Notes: generated by a model not told the origin, from the letters alone. A stretch of DNA of 64,000 bases from Selaginella moellendorffii (GCF_000143415.4 NW_003314395.1:306658-370657); one strand, 5' to 3'. Shown: positions 19,451 to 30,394, counted from the first letter of the stretch. Made by a program: numbers and translations.

Positions 19451-22170
19451 CTCACACGGAGAACCACCGAAAACCTAAAGGAGCAGCGGCAGCGACTAGG
19501 CTGGAACAAAGAAGAAAGGAACCTTGCTACTTATTTATCGTTTAGTTATAGTAGAACGATAATAAGGCAATAGAAAATTATAGCGTTGGTAGATGTGTCT
19601 CATGGGCATTACCATGCCCATCCAGCACGCTCCACGGTACACGTCATGCAGAGAGCGTCCCAAGAGCGTCCCATGCCCATGCATACGAATTGGCGGCAAT
19701 GGGGCCATTGCTATTCTATACGTAAACAGCGTAAGATGCGCGCGGCAAAAATGGTTTTGAAATTACCATGACCGCGGAATTAAGGAGCAATAGTGGGGGG
19801 CGTGGTAGGAATTTTGGGCCTGTCCGTACATCCCATTTCATGCCACCTGGCAGCGAAAGCAAGCAAACGTCCTTGTTCCTGGAGATATGAGGAAGATTCC
19901 CTCTTGTCTAACCTCGGATGCCTTAATTCGTCCACCGTTTGGCACCTAGAAAATTCCTATCAACTGTTGTTGGTCGTGAATCGTGGTGGTGGAAGGAGGA
20001 ACCCTAGAAATTTCTCAATGGAGCGAGAATGGGTGATGTTTTCGGTGCGTCGTTACTCAAACTCTTTCCACCTCGTGGTGTGTGGCGGCATTAACAAAGG
20101 ATTCCACGAAGAACAGATCGACTCGTATGAAAACTAAATGCAAAGGTTGGGAAAACATGGGATTTCATTAAGATTTCATGACCTTTTTAGCGGCTTAGAA
20201 CATTCGGTACGTGGCGCGGATCTGTGCACACATGATCGTTCGTTCCCGTGTTCTTGTTCTACGTTGTTTTTAAATGGTTAGCGTTAGATTATGATTGACC
20301 TGGCTCAAGATTGTTTGCCCACGCTCTTTTCCTCTCCCAGGTTTTCTTGTTTGTTTTTCATCTCGAATGTATGTATGCTGCCCAAGGTTCATCATTGGGA
20401 AACTGGCAAAAGGAAAAACCCATGGAGCAAACAAGCAAGCTTCTTCTCACTCTGTGTGTGTGAGTGTGTGTCAGGGGGGTTGAACAAGACACACACAGGC
20501 TTCACGCATGCTTCCCAACCAAACCAACACAAAGGACTCCCTCTCACTCTCTGGAGACGGAAAAGGCTGCAAAGGGTCAGCTAGGCAGCCAGGAACAAAA
20601 GCAAGCTTTTTTGTGAAATCTGGTGCTGCCAGAGAGGCCAGCCATCACCACAATCCGGTTGTTGCTTGCCAGCATTCTCGCAAATCCAGCGCGTTTAGCT
20701 GATCTAAATCGAGTCAATCCTCCAGAAACTATGACATTGCTTATTATGGTTTGCAGTTTTGGGCCACTACTCCTCTTGAGTGCTCAAATCTGAGATCTTG
20801 AGCTCCTGAGAGGATTCATCCTAAACTAAGAACTTTTCCCTTCTCTCACCTCCCTTTCCAGAGCAGAGGTTGGTACAAGCTTCCTTTGAGGAATAGTGCA
20901 AACCAACCTGGCATGCTGATCTGGTTGGGGCATTTTTTTTTCTATGCTTTCTTTATGGTTATTTTTACCTCTTTTTCTCCAAGCTTTGAAGCTAAAAAGT
21001 GGTGTTTGGCATGTGAGGTTGATTCCCTTGAAAGAAAGGGCAAGCAGTAATGACAACAATGCAGCACACACCCACAAACATACACTCACTCACTTCCCTT
21101 TACAATCCAGCATTTGTGCTGGATTGGGTTGCAATTGGAATGCATTTGGGTTGGTCCCCTCTCTCTGCTTTTGCCCTCTATAACTTAGAGAACAAAACAC
21201 TTTTCCCTTGGAAAGAGGTGGAAGCTTTTGCAGGTGTAGTGTGTACCACAGGTAAGCAGGCAGCTCCACCACCTGAAGCCCACTATCATTGCTTATGAGT
21301 GAAATGGAAATAATCATACACTCTCACAGCTTCACCAGGAGTTGTAAGCCTCACTCTCAGTGTTGGTCAAGAGAAATCACCCACCCAGCCTTGGATTCCT
21401 TTGAAGCAAGGTTAAAGCTTTTTGTTTATTACTTTTACTGTACAGGGCCCCGTGACCACTGTTCGTAAAAAACAGAAGTTACCAGGTACAATCATTCAGG
21501 TTCTCCAGGAAACAGCGATTTCAGCAAATGATAGTGCAAATCAGAGCTGGTAAACTGCGTCAACTTGTGCTCGATCGCAAATGGAATCTAGCAGTTTGCA
21601 TGCAATTTGCTATAGACAATGGCATTTGCACTTTCTCCCGTAATCTTCTTAAGATCGTCTTGAAAGAAAAAAAATGAAACAAGGATGCATGGTCCGCTCT
21701 TTGTGTGTGACGCCACCTTTTGTAGGCGTTACATAAGCAAAACAAAGGAGGCCTCTCATTCCATCGATGGTTCACGCAGAATGACTGGACGATGAGACCT
21801 CGCTCGTACTCTACGACACGCGCCAAAGCGTAGCGAGCAAACAAACAAAACAAACAAACAAACAAGGAGAAGGGAAGCTCAGTGTGGCTGCAAGGGCGAA
21901 AGCGAGAGCAGAGCAGACCTGACTGTGAACAGCGACTCTCACTGAAGTTGACCCTGTGATGAACCCACTCAAGCTTCCCTGCTCTTCTATATCTTTTTTT
22001 TCCTTTGATTTTCGTCAGAAATTCTGCATGGTCCTAGTACCGAAATCACTGTTTTGCACAAGTATGTCTGTACAAAAACTTCCACTTTTCAGTGGTTATA
22101 CCGACAAATGGATCTCTAACAAATATCCCATCTCGGGCTAAACGACGCGTCAGTTTGAGGGTTTTAGAGC
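19451..22170. other. Intergenic region, no supported gene
   Basis: I find no ORF here with family similarity or a joinable exon structure. It contains a GT-rich run near 20,450-20,475 and a CAAA-rich run at 21,835-21,868. From about 22,030 to 22,170 it shares short blocks with the upstream regions of NHL copies B-E (CTAGTACC, AAATGGATCT, GGCTAAACGACG), so this end is the promoter/leader of NHL copy A. Confidence 0.6.
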
Positions 22171-23253
22171 ATGAAGAACAGCTCGTCCTGGATCATCGGA
22201 GCGCTGCTGCTGGTATCGCTTGCCAATGCTACTTCAGGTAAGCTTGTTTGTGAGCTATCTCTTGCTCAAAACATTTGTTCTAGTGGAGCCTGGGTTTACT
22301 GTCAAGACCTTGTTTGATCTCGGCAAGCACTCGGCAAATGCCTTTGCCTTGTATCCAGACCCGCGGAAAAAGTTTGTGTTGGCGCTTGATTCCAGTGGCA
22401 ATCGCATATGGAAGCTGAGACTGCCACTCTCGCAGAGTAAGCACTAGAACCTTTTCTTATGCTTTGTTTTGTGGCTCCAAAGCTTAAGATTTATTTTTTT
22501 CCTCTAGACAGCAGCTTGGAAGCTTTTGCCGGTTCATTCGTGGGGGAGTCCGGCTATGTCGACGGCCCCGCGGCAAAGTCACTTTTTAATCGCCCACAAA
22601 GCCTTTCTATTTGCGACAATGGCGCGGTCTTTGTGGCGGATACGAGGAACTTGGCTATACGCAAAATCAGCAAGGATGGCGAAGGTAGTTTCGTTCTCTT
22701 TTAAAAATCTCTAGAACATGTTTTCTAGTTCCAACAGTGACCACCATTGCCGGAGGTAGCTCTCGAAAGCCAGGCTTTGCCGGAGACACAGCTCGTTTCT
22801 CAAGCGAGTTTAGCTTGGCGTGTTCTTGTGGCTCCTTACTCATAGCCGATTGCGGGAACCGGCTGATTCGCGAGATACAAATCGATGATCCAAAGTCGTG
22901 TGATTCAAGCGATTCAGCCGTTTCAGGTGACTTCTCATCCTTTACCTGGATTTTTTTTCTTTCGATTGGATTTAAAACTCCTGCTTTTTGCTGATTTCAT
23001 GATCAGGATCACAAAAATGGGCTTTAATTCCCGTAGTGCTGCTTGGCGTCTGTCTGGGGATGCCTCTGGGAGCTTTTATAATTTGGAAGATACTTGATCA
23101 GCGACTCCGGCAAGTAAGTTTCACGAGCAAAGCTGGTGACTCTTATGAAAATATTTCTAGGCAGGCGATCAGCTGGGAAACACCGAAAGATTGCTGGCGG
23201 ACGTTCCGGAGGACGATGATCTCCAAGTTTGGCAGCGGAAGCGAACTTGCTAG
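22171..23253 (+). CDS. NHL-repeat membrane protein, copy A (intact)
   Basis: Exons 22,171-22,237, 22,284-22,436, 22,508-22,684, 22,729-22,926, 23,007-23,113 and 23,161-23,253 join in frame to 264 residues. Introns are 44-80 nt. Order: signal peptide (WIIGALLLVSLANA), short beta-propeller region with NHL-type motifs (FNRPQSLSICDNG, VFVADTRNLAIRKIS, LLIADCGNRLIREI), then one membrane helix (WALIPVVLLGVCLGMPLGAF) and a short acidic tail. The layout matches plant NHL-domain proteins with a C-terminal membrane anchor, although only about two or three repeats remain. A further exon (about 23,340-23,558, see next entry) could replace the last residues if the GTTTGG at 23,227 is used as donor. This is the only copy in the cluster without a frameshift in the N-terminal exons. 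Confidence 0.7.
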
Positions 23254-23339
23254 CGCCGTCTTTAGTCTTTTCCTGCTTGTATGTCATCAGGCACAGCTCC
23301 TCGCATCTGTCTTCTTTGGTGTTGCACACGAAGCCAACT

Positions 23340-23558
23340 GCGCCTGTCAAACAAGATCAAGACCTCCACTCTCTCCTTGGAAACACGAAAGATGAGCTTC
23401 CAGACCTCATTGATTTCATGGAAGACTCTCCCAACTTGGATGCTTCTGTTGCTCCTTCTCGCCTTCTTCCTTTTCGGGATTCGAGGAATTCGACTATAGC
23501 GCTGGAGTGTTTGGAGAAGTTCCAGCAGGAATTCAAGGACAAGCTCAAGCACAGCTAA
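23340..23558 (+). CDS. Possible 3' exon of NHL copy A
   Basis: The frame PTAPVKQDQDLHSLLGN, then DELPDLIDFMEDSP, then [17 protein letters not shown] ends at a TAA at 23,558. It is acidic and conserved in all copies (B to 31,802, C to 38,577, E from 57,300). Phase 0 joining from 23,226 to 23,341 is possible with a weak GAAG acceptor. I cannot tell whether this is the true C-terminus or a separate fragment. Confidence 0.4.
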   Translation, partial: APVKQDQDLHSLLGNTKDELPDLIDFMEDSPNLDASVAPSRLLPFRDSRNSTIALECLEKFQQEFKDKLKHS

Positions 23559-23631
23559 GAATGTGCTCACACAAACTTTGTTTTTCCACTCTTCTTGAAT
23601 AGTCGATTGTTTCACAAATAGGTTGACGCTC

Positions 23632-23765
23632 ATGTTCCAGCGCAAGGCGTTTCTCCACTGGTACACCGGCGAGGAGATGGACGAGTTCGAGTTCTCTTAG
23701 GCGGAGAGCAATCGTGACCGAGTACCAGCGGTACTGGGACGCTTCCATCGACGACAATGACTTTG
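23632..23765 (+). pseudogene. Beta-tubulin C-terminal exon relic, unit A
   Basis: After an acceptor-like TTTCACAAATAG the frame reads [21 protein letters not shown], split here into [11 protein letters not shown] and [10 protein letters not shown], then FEFS, a TAG stop, and AESN. This is the conserved end of beta-tubulin ([18 protein letters not shown], then EFTEAESN). A deletion after AESN shifts the frame, so the NDLVSEYQQYQ segment is lost. It cannot encode tubulin. Confidence 0.85.
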
Positions 23766-23871
23766 GGGTAAAAACGAGTTCCCTTTTTTTCACACAAAGG
23801 CAAAAGTATTACTATTTTTTTCCAAGTCAAGGGTTAGGTTATACTTTCTCGCTTGGATTTTTCTATTCGAG

Positions 23872-24687
23872 ATGTCGGAACGCGCGGTTTCGTCAGGTAT
23901 GGATGCTTCTCTCCATCAAGAAGCTATGGTCTCTCCTGATCATGGGCCTCCAACGCTTGGCCGCCGAGCTCCAGCGCCGTGGCATGGCAGCCATCACCGA
24001 GCTTCACACCCGCGAGCACCAGCTCCAGCTCCAGCGCATCGAGCAGCGCATGGACACCACCGTCCTCGAGCATCTCATGGAGGCCACGAGCCAGCGCCAG
24101 CTTTAGCTCCAGTTCTTCAAGGTGGCGCTCCAGTTCCAGCTCCGGCTCCAGCGCCAGCTGCTTTCGTTCATGCTCGCGGCCACCACCCTGGTGATCGAGC
24201 TCCAGCGCCTGCTCTCCATGATCATGCTCGCCACCACGATCCAGCTCCAGCCGGTGATGGAGCTCCTCTGGTTGTTCACCACCATCACCATGGTCACCAT
24301 CATGAAGGCCGCCACCACCACCACCACCACCACCACCACCACCATCACCATCGTCGCGACGGTCACAACGCAGCGATGGCCACACCGACACCCGCGGTAG
24401 TGGTTACAGTGGCTCGGAGGACGCCCTGGTCGCTGCTCCAGCTTTTTCTCTGGGTTTTGGTTGCGATCTTGGTGCTGCTTGCGTGCTTTTTGCTCTTGCG
24501 ATGGATGTTATCTCGAAGAAAACAGCGCAGGAATGCGATCTTTCAGGACCCTCAGTGGCGGATCGAAGTGACGAATCCTCTGGCAGTTGTGGTGGACGAT
24601 TCTCTGACTGAGAAGAAAGAGCTCGAGTGGAGGATTAAAGTGCTAAACGCACAGGAGGAAGACGATTCTCTGACTCTGAGCTTGTGA
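23872..24687 (+). CDS. His/Pro/Ala-rich single-pass membrane protein, unit A
   Basis: The 271-residue frame starts MSERAVSSGMDASLHQE. Residues about 30-180 are rich in His, Pro and Ala, with a run of 13 His. A membrane helix (SLLQLFLWVLVAILVLLACF) lies near 188-208, followed by a basic stop (SRRKQRRN) and an acidic tail with WRIEVTNPLAVVVDDSL and KVLNAQEEDDSL. The frame is open in every unit. However, forward frame +2 over the first half gives a Leu/Gln heptad-like helix (LQRLAAELQRRG) that stops at a TAG in every copy, and the reverse strand is open too. I recognise no family. The C-terminal third is the most convincing coding part. A TCGTCAG acceptor just upstream of GTATGGATG suggests alternative splicing. 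Confidence 0.5.
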   Translation: MSERAVSSGMDASLHQEAMVSPDHGPPTLGRRAPAPWHGSHHRASHPRAPAPAPAHRAAHGHHRPRASHGGHEPAPALAPVLQGGAPVPAPAPAPAAFVHARGHHPGDRAPAPALHDHARHHDPAPAGDGAPLVVHHHHHGHHHEGRHHHHHHHHHHHHHRRDGHNAAMATPTPAVVVTVARRTPWSLLQLFLWVLVAILVLLACFLLLRWMLSRRKQRRNAIFQDPQWRIEVTNPLAVVVDDSLTEKKELEWRIKVLNAQEEDDSLTLSL

Positions 24688-24744
24688 AAGTACGGTGCTA
24701 CCAGCATAGCGGTTTAAGCGGCGGGATTAGTGTGGTCTAGAATG

Positions 24745-25300
24745 CACTCTGGCTTCGCTTTAAACGGCACCAACTGACGATGCCTTGCTCTCATGAAGTA
24801 CCGAGGCTGTGATCTGGACGCTCAAACGGTTGATACTGCATTGGAGGGCCTGTTCACAGAGAGCGATCTGCAAAGGTTATATTAGTCGCGAAAATCTCTA
24901 TGCAAGGTGTTGAAGCCTCGTCAAGTTTTTAAACGAATACCCCGGAAGCAACATCGTGGACTATCTTGATTGCCGGCTATGCTCAGCACAACGAACCGGA
25001 CGAGCTGTTTCAACGGATGGTCATAAACTTTCGTGGCAGAACTGAAGGCTTGGGCAGCTCTGGCAATTGGGAAGGAAATTTACTTGACTATCTCCAGATA
25101 TAGAGACGAAGTCATTGCGTCCATGGGAGCATCACTGGTGCTGAGCATGTAGTACTGCGAAGGACTGCCGAGTTATGGTCACTTGCGGCTTTGTTCTGGA
25201 AGTCTTAAAACCGGACGGGATTGCTTTCACTTCATCCTCACTTGAGTGTAGCGATGCTGGCTTGGTCGACACAGCAACCCAGGTAATGAGCTGATCGTAG
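24745..25300 (+). pseudogene. PPR gene fragment 1, unit A
   Basis: Across shifted frames one can read PPR hallmarks: SWTILIAGYAQHNEPDELF, ALAIGKEIYLTISRY and PDGIAFTSSSLECSDAGLVD. These match the P-L-S repeat style of plant organelle RNA-editing PPR proteins (SW..MI.GYAQ.G..., PD..TF.S.L.ACSHAGLVD). Several frameshifts and stops make it a pseudogene. A DYW relic follows 1.1 kb downstream. Confidence 0.75.
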
Positions 25301-25703
25301 GTAACTCCAGATCTGGAGCACTTTCACTGTATGGTGGTGAGGCTGTCGAGATGGCGAAAACGATGCCTTTGTTGATTATATTTTATGCTTTAAGATTTAT
25401 TTCGACTTTTATTTATTGAAAAAGGAGTTGATTTCACCATATCTTTTAATTTTTTTAGAGAGAGAGAAAAGAAAAAATAATGGAGAGGCTATAACTTAAA
25501 TAGTATGGAAAGGTAGTTTTAAAGAATTATAATGTTTCTCTTTTCTGGCGACATTTTTGGTTCTGAAACACAAAGTTGTTTGAGCGTGTGTCAATGTTCT
25601 AATGTGGGTAGCAAGCTCAACAACTTTACAATAGACTAGATATGTCAAAGAGAGGGTTAGCATTTGCTAGTTTTTAACCTTGACTTAGCTCTGGAGGAAC
25701 AAT

Positions 25704-25897
25704 GATCCTAAGAGATGGGGAAATCTTGTGTGAAGGGCGCAATGCACGTTGCCCATCGAAAGGGAATTAGGTTAATATTCCCGAACTAGGACAAGGTGGT
25801 GGGTGGTAATGCTGACGAATCCAAAGACACTGGCAAGGGCCTCAAGAAGAGTTTTCTTTTCTTTTTAACGGCCTGCCAACCCTGAAATCAGTTCATA
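25704..25897 (+). pseudogene. 25S rRNA gene fragment (decayed), unit A
   Basis: GATCCTAAGAGATGGGG, CGAAAGGGAATTAGGTTAA, ATATTCCCGAACTAGGAC, GGGCCTCAAGAAGAGTT and TTTAACGGCCTGCC follow in the order found in the middle of plant 25S rRNA (GATCCTAAGAG, CGAAAGGGAATC.GGTTAA, TTCCCGAACC.GGAC, GGGGCCTCGGGAAGAGTT, TTTAACGGCCTGCC). Most differences are C-to-T or G-to-A. Only about 190 bp is present, so this is a transposed fragment and not a rDNA unit. Confidence 0.85.
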
Positions 25898-26068
25898 ACA
25901 GCTTAATTAATAAAAGATGACAAAATCAACTATAAATCCACTTAATCTCCTTCAAACATTATTCTTCCTTTTTAATAAATAAAAGTAGAAATAAAATTTA
26001 ATGCATAAAATAATCAGCATAACCCAAGCTTTTTGCATCCTCTAGAAAGTTCAAAATTTATTTTTCTC

Positions 26069-26257
26069 TCAATACTTTCTTGGCTCCCAAAACCAATCCA
26101 TTATTGAGTAATGCCAAGAAAAATCCTTACAACCATTTCTAAGAGTATACTCACAACAGCCCTTCATTCCACCAGCTTTTGAGGACTTGCAGTGATGAGG
26201 ATCATACTTCTCCAAGAATTGAACATCATCTCCCCCAATATTTTGCCCAAAATTCAT
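26069..26257 (-). CDS. Small Cys-containing ORF, unit A
   Basis: A 62-codon frame has four cysteines: HHCKSSKAGG, then CCEY and NGCKDFSWHYS, ending WFWEPRKY. A homologous frame of 66 codons is on the other strand in unit F (62,432-62,632), and C has one with an early stop. There is no signal peptide in the visible frame. I do not recognise the family. It may be one exon of a longer protein. Confidence 0.35.
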   Translation of the reverse strand: MNFGQNIGGDDVQFLEKYDPHHCKSSKAGGMKGCCEYTLRNGCKDFSWHYSIMDWFWEPRKY

Positions 26258-26419
26258 AATAATTTTACTTTTTCTGACAATACTTTATATGCTAGAAGTT
26301 TAATTGGAGAATGGAAAGGCTATAATTAAAATAGTATGTAGTGGATACCAAAATGGTTATAAAAATTATAAGAAATAAAGGAGTGTTGCTTTGGCATTTC
26401 GCTCTGTTTCAAGCCGACC

Positions 26420-26837
26420 ATGATCACTTGCAAAGTGGAAGAATGTTATAGCCAGACAAGAAGCAAGATGCAGCCTACGTGCATATGGGACTGTAGGCAA
26501 AGTTCAGAAGAAGCTTGGACACTGACAAATGTGGAATCATTCATAAGTTTGTACCTATGGGATAAAACTCATGCACATAGGGACAAGATGGCTTCTCAAG
26601 GCTGCTCTCAAGGATCAGGGGTACATTTCAGACGTAGGGGCCATTGCATGGAACATTCCTGACAAAGAAAAAGAGGAGTCGTTGTGTGGGTATAGCAAAA
26701 GGCTGGCTATCATCGTGAGTTCAGGAGCAACAATTTGTCATGTAGATCTGCAATGTTTCATCTCCACTCATAGCTGCAAAGGTAGCTTGGCACTTGATCT
26801 CTTTTTCCAGCACATAGTAGCAAGGCTATCAACTTAA
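26420..26837 (+). pseudogene. DYW-domain relic of a PPR gene, unit A
   Basis: Two overlapping frames carry LLKAALKDQGYISDVGA, then EKEESLCGYSKRLAIIVSSG and HVDLQCFIS. These correspond to L...GYVPDT, EEEKEE.L..HSERLAIAFG and C.DCH...K.IS of the plant DYW cytidine-deaminase domain. The HSERLA signature is YSKRLA here, so the zinc-binding His and catalytic Glu are lost, and the frame shifts near 26,640. It cannot be an editing enzyme. Confidence 0.75.
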
Positions 26838-26976
26838 GAAGTGTGCCAGCTGATTCCAGGATGGAAACTGGATTTTGATGAGCAAAAGAGGTAATCTTAG
26901 TTCTGGACTGCAACAGTGTATTAACTTTAAAAAGTTTTATACACAGGCAATAGATTCCACATCCTAAAACAGCCTC

Positions 26977-27535
26977 TTGGACTCTACTCCCAAGTGTGGC
27001 ATGCTCAGCAAGTTTTCACAGTACTTGCGAGCAGCTGATGGAAATGACAAAGCCAAGAAAGGAATGGCTCTTCATTCGGCAGCTTGCAAGGCAGGCTATG
27101 ATCTTGACATGTTTGTGGCAAGGAATCTGGTGGATCTGTATGCAAGGGGTGAGAGCATGGAAGATTTATGCAGGATGGGTGCAAAGTGTGGATATGAAGC
27201 CAATGCATTTGTCATGAGCAACCTCATGGACATGTGGAAGCATCATAAGTATTTGGGAGGATGAAGAACCACAATGTTGGTTGTATGGAATATGATCATC
27301 ATGGGACATGCACCTTGAGCTCTTCTATCGGATGTAATGAGATGCTGGAATTGCATGAAGTATCATGGGATATACTGAAAATATGCCTCAAAATGTCCTT
27401 TGCTCAAGCAAGCTGACAGCCAAACACTCAGGCTTAGCAGCAAAGGTGGACATTTTGAGGGAATCTAAACAAGAATCTGCCATTGCTCATCAAATTATAT
27501 GGGAAGTGTGGAGACATGGCTATTGATTGAGAAGT
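26977..27535 (+). pseudogene. PPR gene fragment 2, unit A
   Basis: MDSTPKCGMLSKFSQYL is followed by KGMALHSAACKAGYDLD, FVARNLVDLYARGESMED and AFVMSNLMDMW, the PPR pattern G..LH......G...D.FV...LVD.YA..GS..DA. Further on VWNMIIMGHAP is cut by a stop, and LPLLIKLYGKCGDMAID reads near 27,465-27,515. Stops and shifts mark it as a pseudogene. Confidence 0.75.
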
Positions 27536-27670
27536 TTAAGTGCATCACTGTCATAATGACACACTTCTGCATAAAATTGATCCTCATCCAAAAGAAATAA
27601 ATGAAAAGGGATATAATAGTGATATCATTGTTCCCACTATCACCTCTCCTTAAGCCATGATGGCCTGGCT

Positions 27671-27937
27671 TTAATCCAATGGAGTGTGCTGCCAGTGCCT
27701 CAAGATTACCTTGAATTCAATTCTGCCCACTTTGTTGATACAATTGGTATTAGAAGTGTACAAGAAAGCCACTGGAAAGAGGTGGTGTTTGGCACTCAAG
27801 TTTTGCTTTGAGAGTTCTTTTGTCTTCTTCTCTTGGAGCAATTGATTCATGCCCATGGCAAAAGACTCTCCAGTATTAGATTCAATTCCAATTTCTTGGC
27901 ACTTTTGCACAAAGAGGGTAAAGTCCACAAGCTCCAC
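27671..27937 (-). CDS. Unrecognised 88-codon ORF, unit A
   Basis: The frame includes LFVQKCQEIG, MGMNQLLQEKKTKELSKQN and NKVGRIEFKVILRHWQHTP. The same frame stays open on the + strand at 60,739-61,002 in the inverted unit F. Units B and C have lost most of it. It may be a gene fragment. I do not know the family. Confidence 0.3.
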   Translation of the reverse strand: MELVDFTLFVQKCQEIGIESNTGESFAMGMNQLLQEKKTKELSKQNLSAKHHLFPVAFLYTSNTNCINKVGRIEFKVILRHWQHTPLD

Positions 27938-27959
27938 ATGAAGGATTTTTGAGGCAGCC

Positions 27960-29950
27960 TAGACATGAGATGATTGGTAGTTTCCTTTAGATGGGGGACA
28001 ATGTCATGTGAGGGGCACAACTATATTGAAGTACAAGGGATTTAGTATAGATAAGGCAAACTGACTTCTTGCCCTAGCTCTAGTTTTGGAGTATGGATGA
28101 TTGTAGATAGATTAGTTTCTTTTGTTATGTTTGTTTTTACAAGTTCTAAGTTATACATTGAGTTTATTCACCTCCTTGATGTCATTTTGAACTTTTAATT
28201 TGGCTTTTGTTTTATAATGACATCATCAACAGTCTCTTCATCCTCATTGTGACTATCATTACCAAATTAGGATTAGCATCCCCTTGTCCCAATTCCAATG
28301 AAATCAATAAGCCCTAAATCCCTAAACCATGAAATATTTTTAGAATATTTTTATGGTTTTTATTTTAGATTTGGTAATTTCATTAAGGATTTCTAAGTGG
28401 TTTAACAAAGGTTCTTTATGCTTCATTTGTGAAGAAGTTTGAAAAAGTTGATTTTGTGAACTAGTTATTAAAATTCATGCAAAGGATTTTCGTAAGTTTT
28501 GTGATCATTACTTTAATTTTACAAATGCTTGCTAAAGATGCAATGTTTTATCAATGGTTTGAGTTTGGTGGATTTGTAGCAAAAAGTCAAAAAAGATTTT
28601 ATAGCAAAATTGATTAATGCCATCACTAAACCAACTCAGTCAACTATGGTCAATATAATGGTTAATGAGGTAAACAACATGATAACCAATTACCTAATGC
28701 TTTACATTTAGGGAAGAAATAATAATTATTGTATCATAAGATGACAATAAAGTTAAAAACCTTTGTTTGGACCAATAAAGTGGAGGGTTAATGTTTTAAT
28801 TTTTACAAAGCTGAATGTTGTAGAAAAAATTGTTCTCTTGTGAAGGGTTGGGGGATGTTAAGGTGATTATAGTGGAATTCATTATAGATACATCTCAAGA
28901 GTATTCTTTTTTATATTTTGTGATAAAAGTTCAAGAACCTCAAGTTTTTATAAAGTTTAATGGTTTTATGCACAATAAACTTCTGAAAACCAAAGAGGAT
29001 ATTTAGACAAACCAAGTTTCTTCACCACCCTGAACTTTAAAAGATTGTGTGGCATCTAGATCAAAACGTAATTTATGGAACGATAAAACCACTTGGTTTC
29101 TCTAAAACCACATCTTATCTTTTAAAGAATAGAAAATGATTATTTCATCCCTAATAACTTTATTTTTGGACTCAACTTGACTAAACATTAAACTTGCTGT
29201 TTTTAATCTAATTTAAAAAAAGTTTTTGAAAGAATACAATAATGATCATTTGAACCTCGATCCACTTATAATCATACATAGTAAGGATCCACTAGTGTTG
29301 TACTAAACAGTTATAAACCAATTTATTTGTCACCCATAGCAAGCTTATAGGAAATTTATTTTTACTTATGATACTATAGTAATAACTCATCCAATAAGTT
29401 AACATTAATTTTGTCAACTTATGAAATTGCTAATGTGTCTAGTACATTTTAATAAGTACAAGCAAAACTTTATACAATATGGTAGATTGACTTCCTGAGA
29501 AATCCAAATTAAAAGTTTACATTTGGGGATCATATGCTTAAATTGATATTTGGCATATCATGAGACTTAACCTAGAGAGGATACCGAATTTTAAACAAGT
29601 AATATTGAGTGAACTTTGAAGTATTTAAACTCAAAAATGCTTAGCCCTAAATATCCTAATATTCTAAATCTCTTTATATTGAAACCTTAAATTTCAGAAA
29701 TTATTCTCTTTAATTACTTACAACTAAAGTTTTTATCATTTATATATAAATAAACAAATGAGATAACATTTCAATAGACTTTATCACTAGTTTGCACAAA
29801 ATATTTTAAGGAAATAATGCTATCTAGATATATATTTGCCAAGGTCTTTGTGAAATAGGTTTACAGTGATCCTAATCAAAAGTTTAAATTGTCATCTTCA
29901 TTGAGAAGCTCTTCATTAACTAATCCATAACAAACATTATAGGGCTCACA
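27960..29950. repeat. AT-rich spacer S1 with decayed LTR-element sequence
   Basis: No gene is supported. 29,180-29,460 matches 48,430-48,720 of the intact LARD, but with many C-to-T and G-to-A changes (for example GATCCACTAGTGTTGTACTA against GATCCATTAGTGCTGTTCTA). 28,161-28,180 preserves the uninterrupted version of the LARD insertion site. Similar spacers are at 34.4-36.6, 50.1-52.5 and 58.7-60.5 kb. Confidence 0.7.
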
Positions 29951-29959
29951 GCAAATGTG

Positions 29960-30318
29960 TTACACAACATGCTTGGCAGCAGTCGTGCCATTCCCATCAC
30001 AATCTCTTAGCATGAAGGCTGAATGCATTCCGCCCTGAAATTGAACGTTCCATGCTTGATCTGGGATGTGATATTTTGGGATGAAATCATTGCAATGATC
30101 TGATATTCTCTCACGCTCGATATGGATAATCAAACTGGCAACATTTTCCAAAGAACATGAGATAATCCTAAAGTTTCTTCATATATAGCATACCTTTCTC
30201 GATGGATCTTAGTTGTTCTTATCCATTGTTCATGAATAGTTCTAGTACCAAAATCCATGTGTTTCCACTGCCTTGCTTGATGATAACTCTTTGTAGCTTG
30301 CGAATGGCGTGAACACAT
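29960..30318 (-). CDS. Small two-exon gene divergent from NHL copy B
   Basis: Exon 30,318-30,194 (MCSRHSQATKSY, HMDFGTRTIHEQWIRTTK) joins exon 30,134-29,960 (SLIIHIERERISDHCND, AWNVQFQGG, LRDCDGNGTTAAKHVV) through a 59-nt GT-AG intron in frame, giving 99 residues. It is transcribed away from the NHL copy B start about 80 bp off. The other units have an extra few bases after HIE that bring a TAA into frame. I do not recognise the family. It could be the end of a larger ancestral gene whose promoter side now feeds NHL copies. Confidence 0.35.
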
Positions 30319-30394
30319 GGGTATTTAACCACATAGGAAATGGATCTTCTAACCATCTCAGGCTAAACGACGCTTGAGGGTTTTAGAGCACGAT
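30319..30394 (+). promoter_or_regulatory. Core promoter/leader of NHL copy B
   Basis: GGGTATTTAACC (30,327) is a TATA-like box about 65 bp before the NHL ATG, followed by CATCTCAGGCTAAACGACG and GGGTTTTAGAGCACGAT. The block recurs before copies C, D and E, and in part before A. Confidence 0.45.

Noticed and set aside
19793-21317. Several 60-114-codon ORFs in the intergenic region
   Set aside because: No family motif, no conserved copy elsewhere in the window and no joinable exon structure.
23924-24391. Minus-strand Gly/Asp/Glu-rich ORF opposite the His-rich gene
   Set aside because: Open because of the CAC/CAT and CTC/CAG repeats. The C-terminal membrane helix and tail support the plus frame instead.
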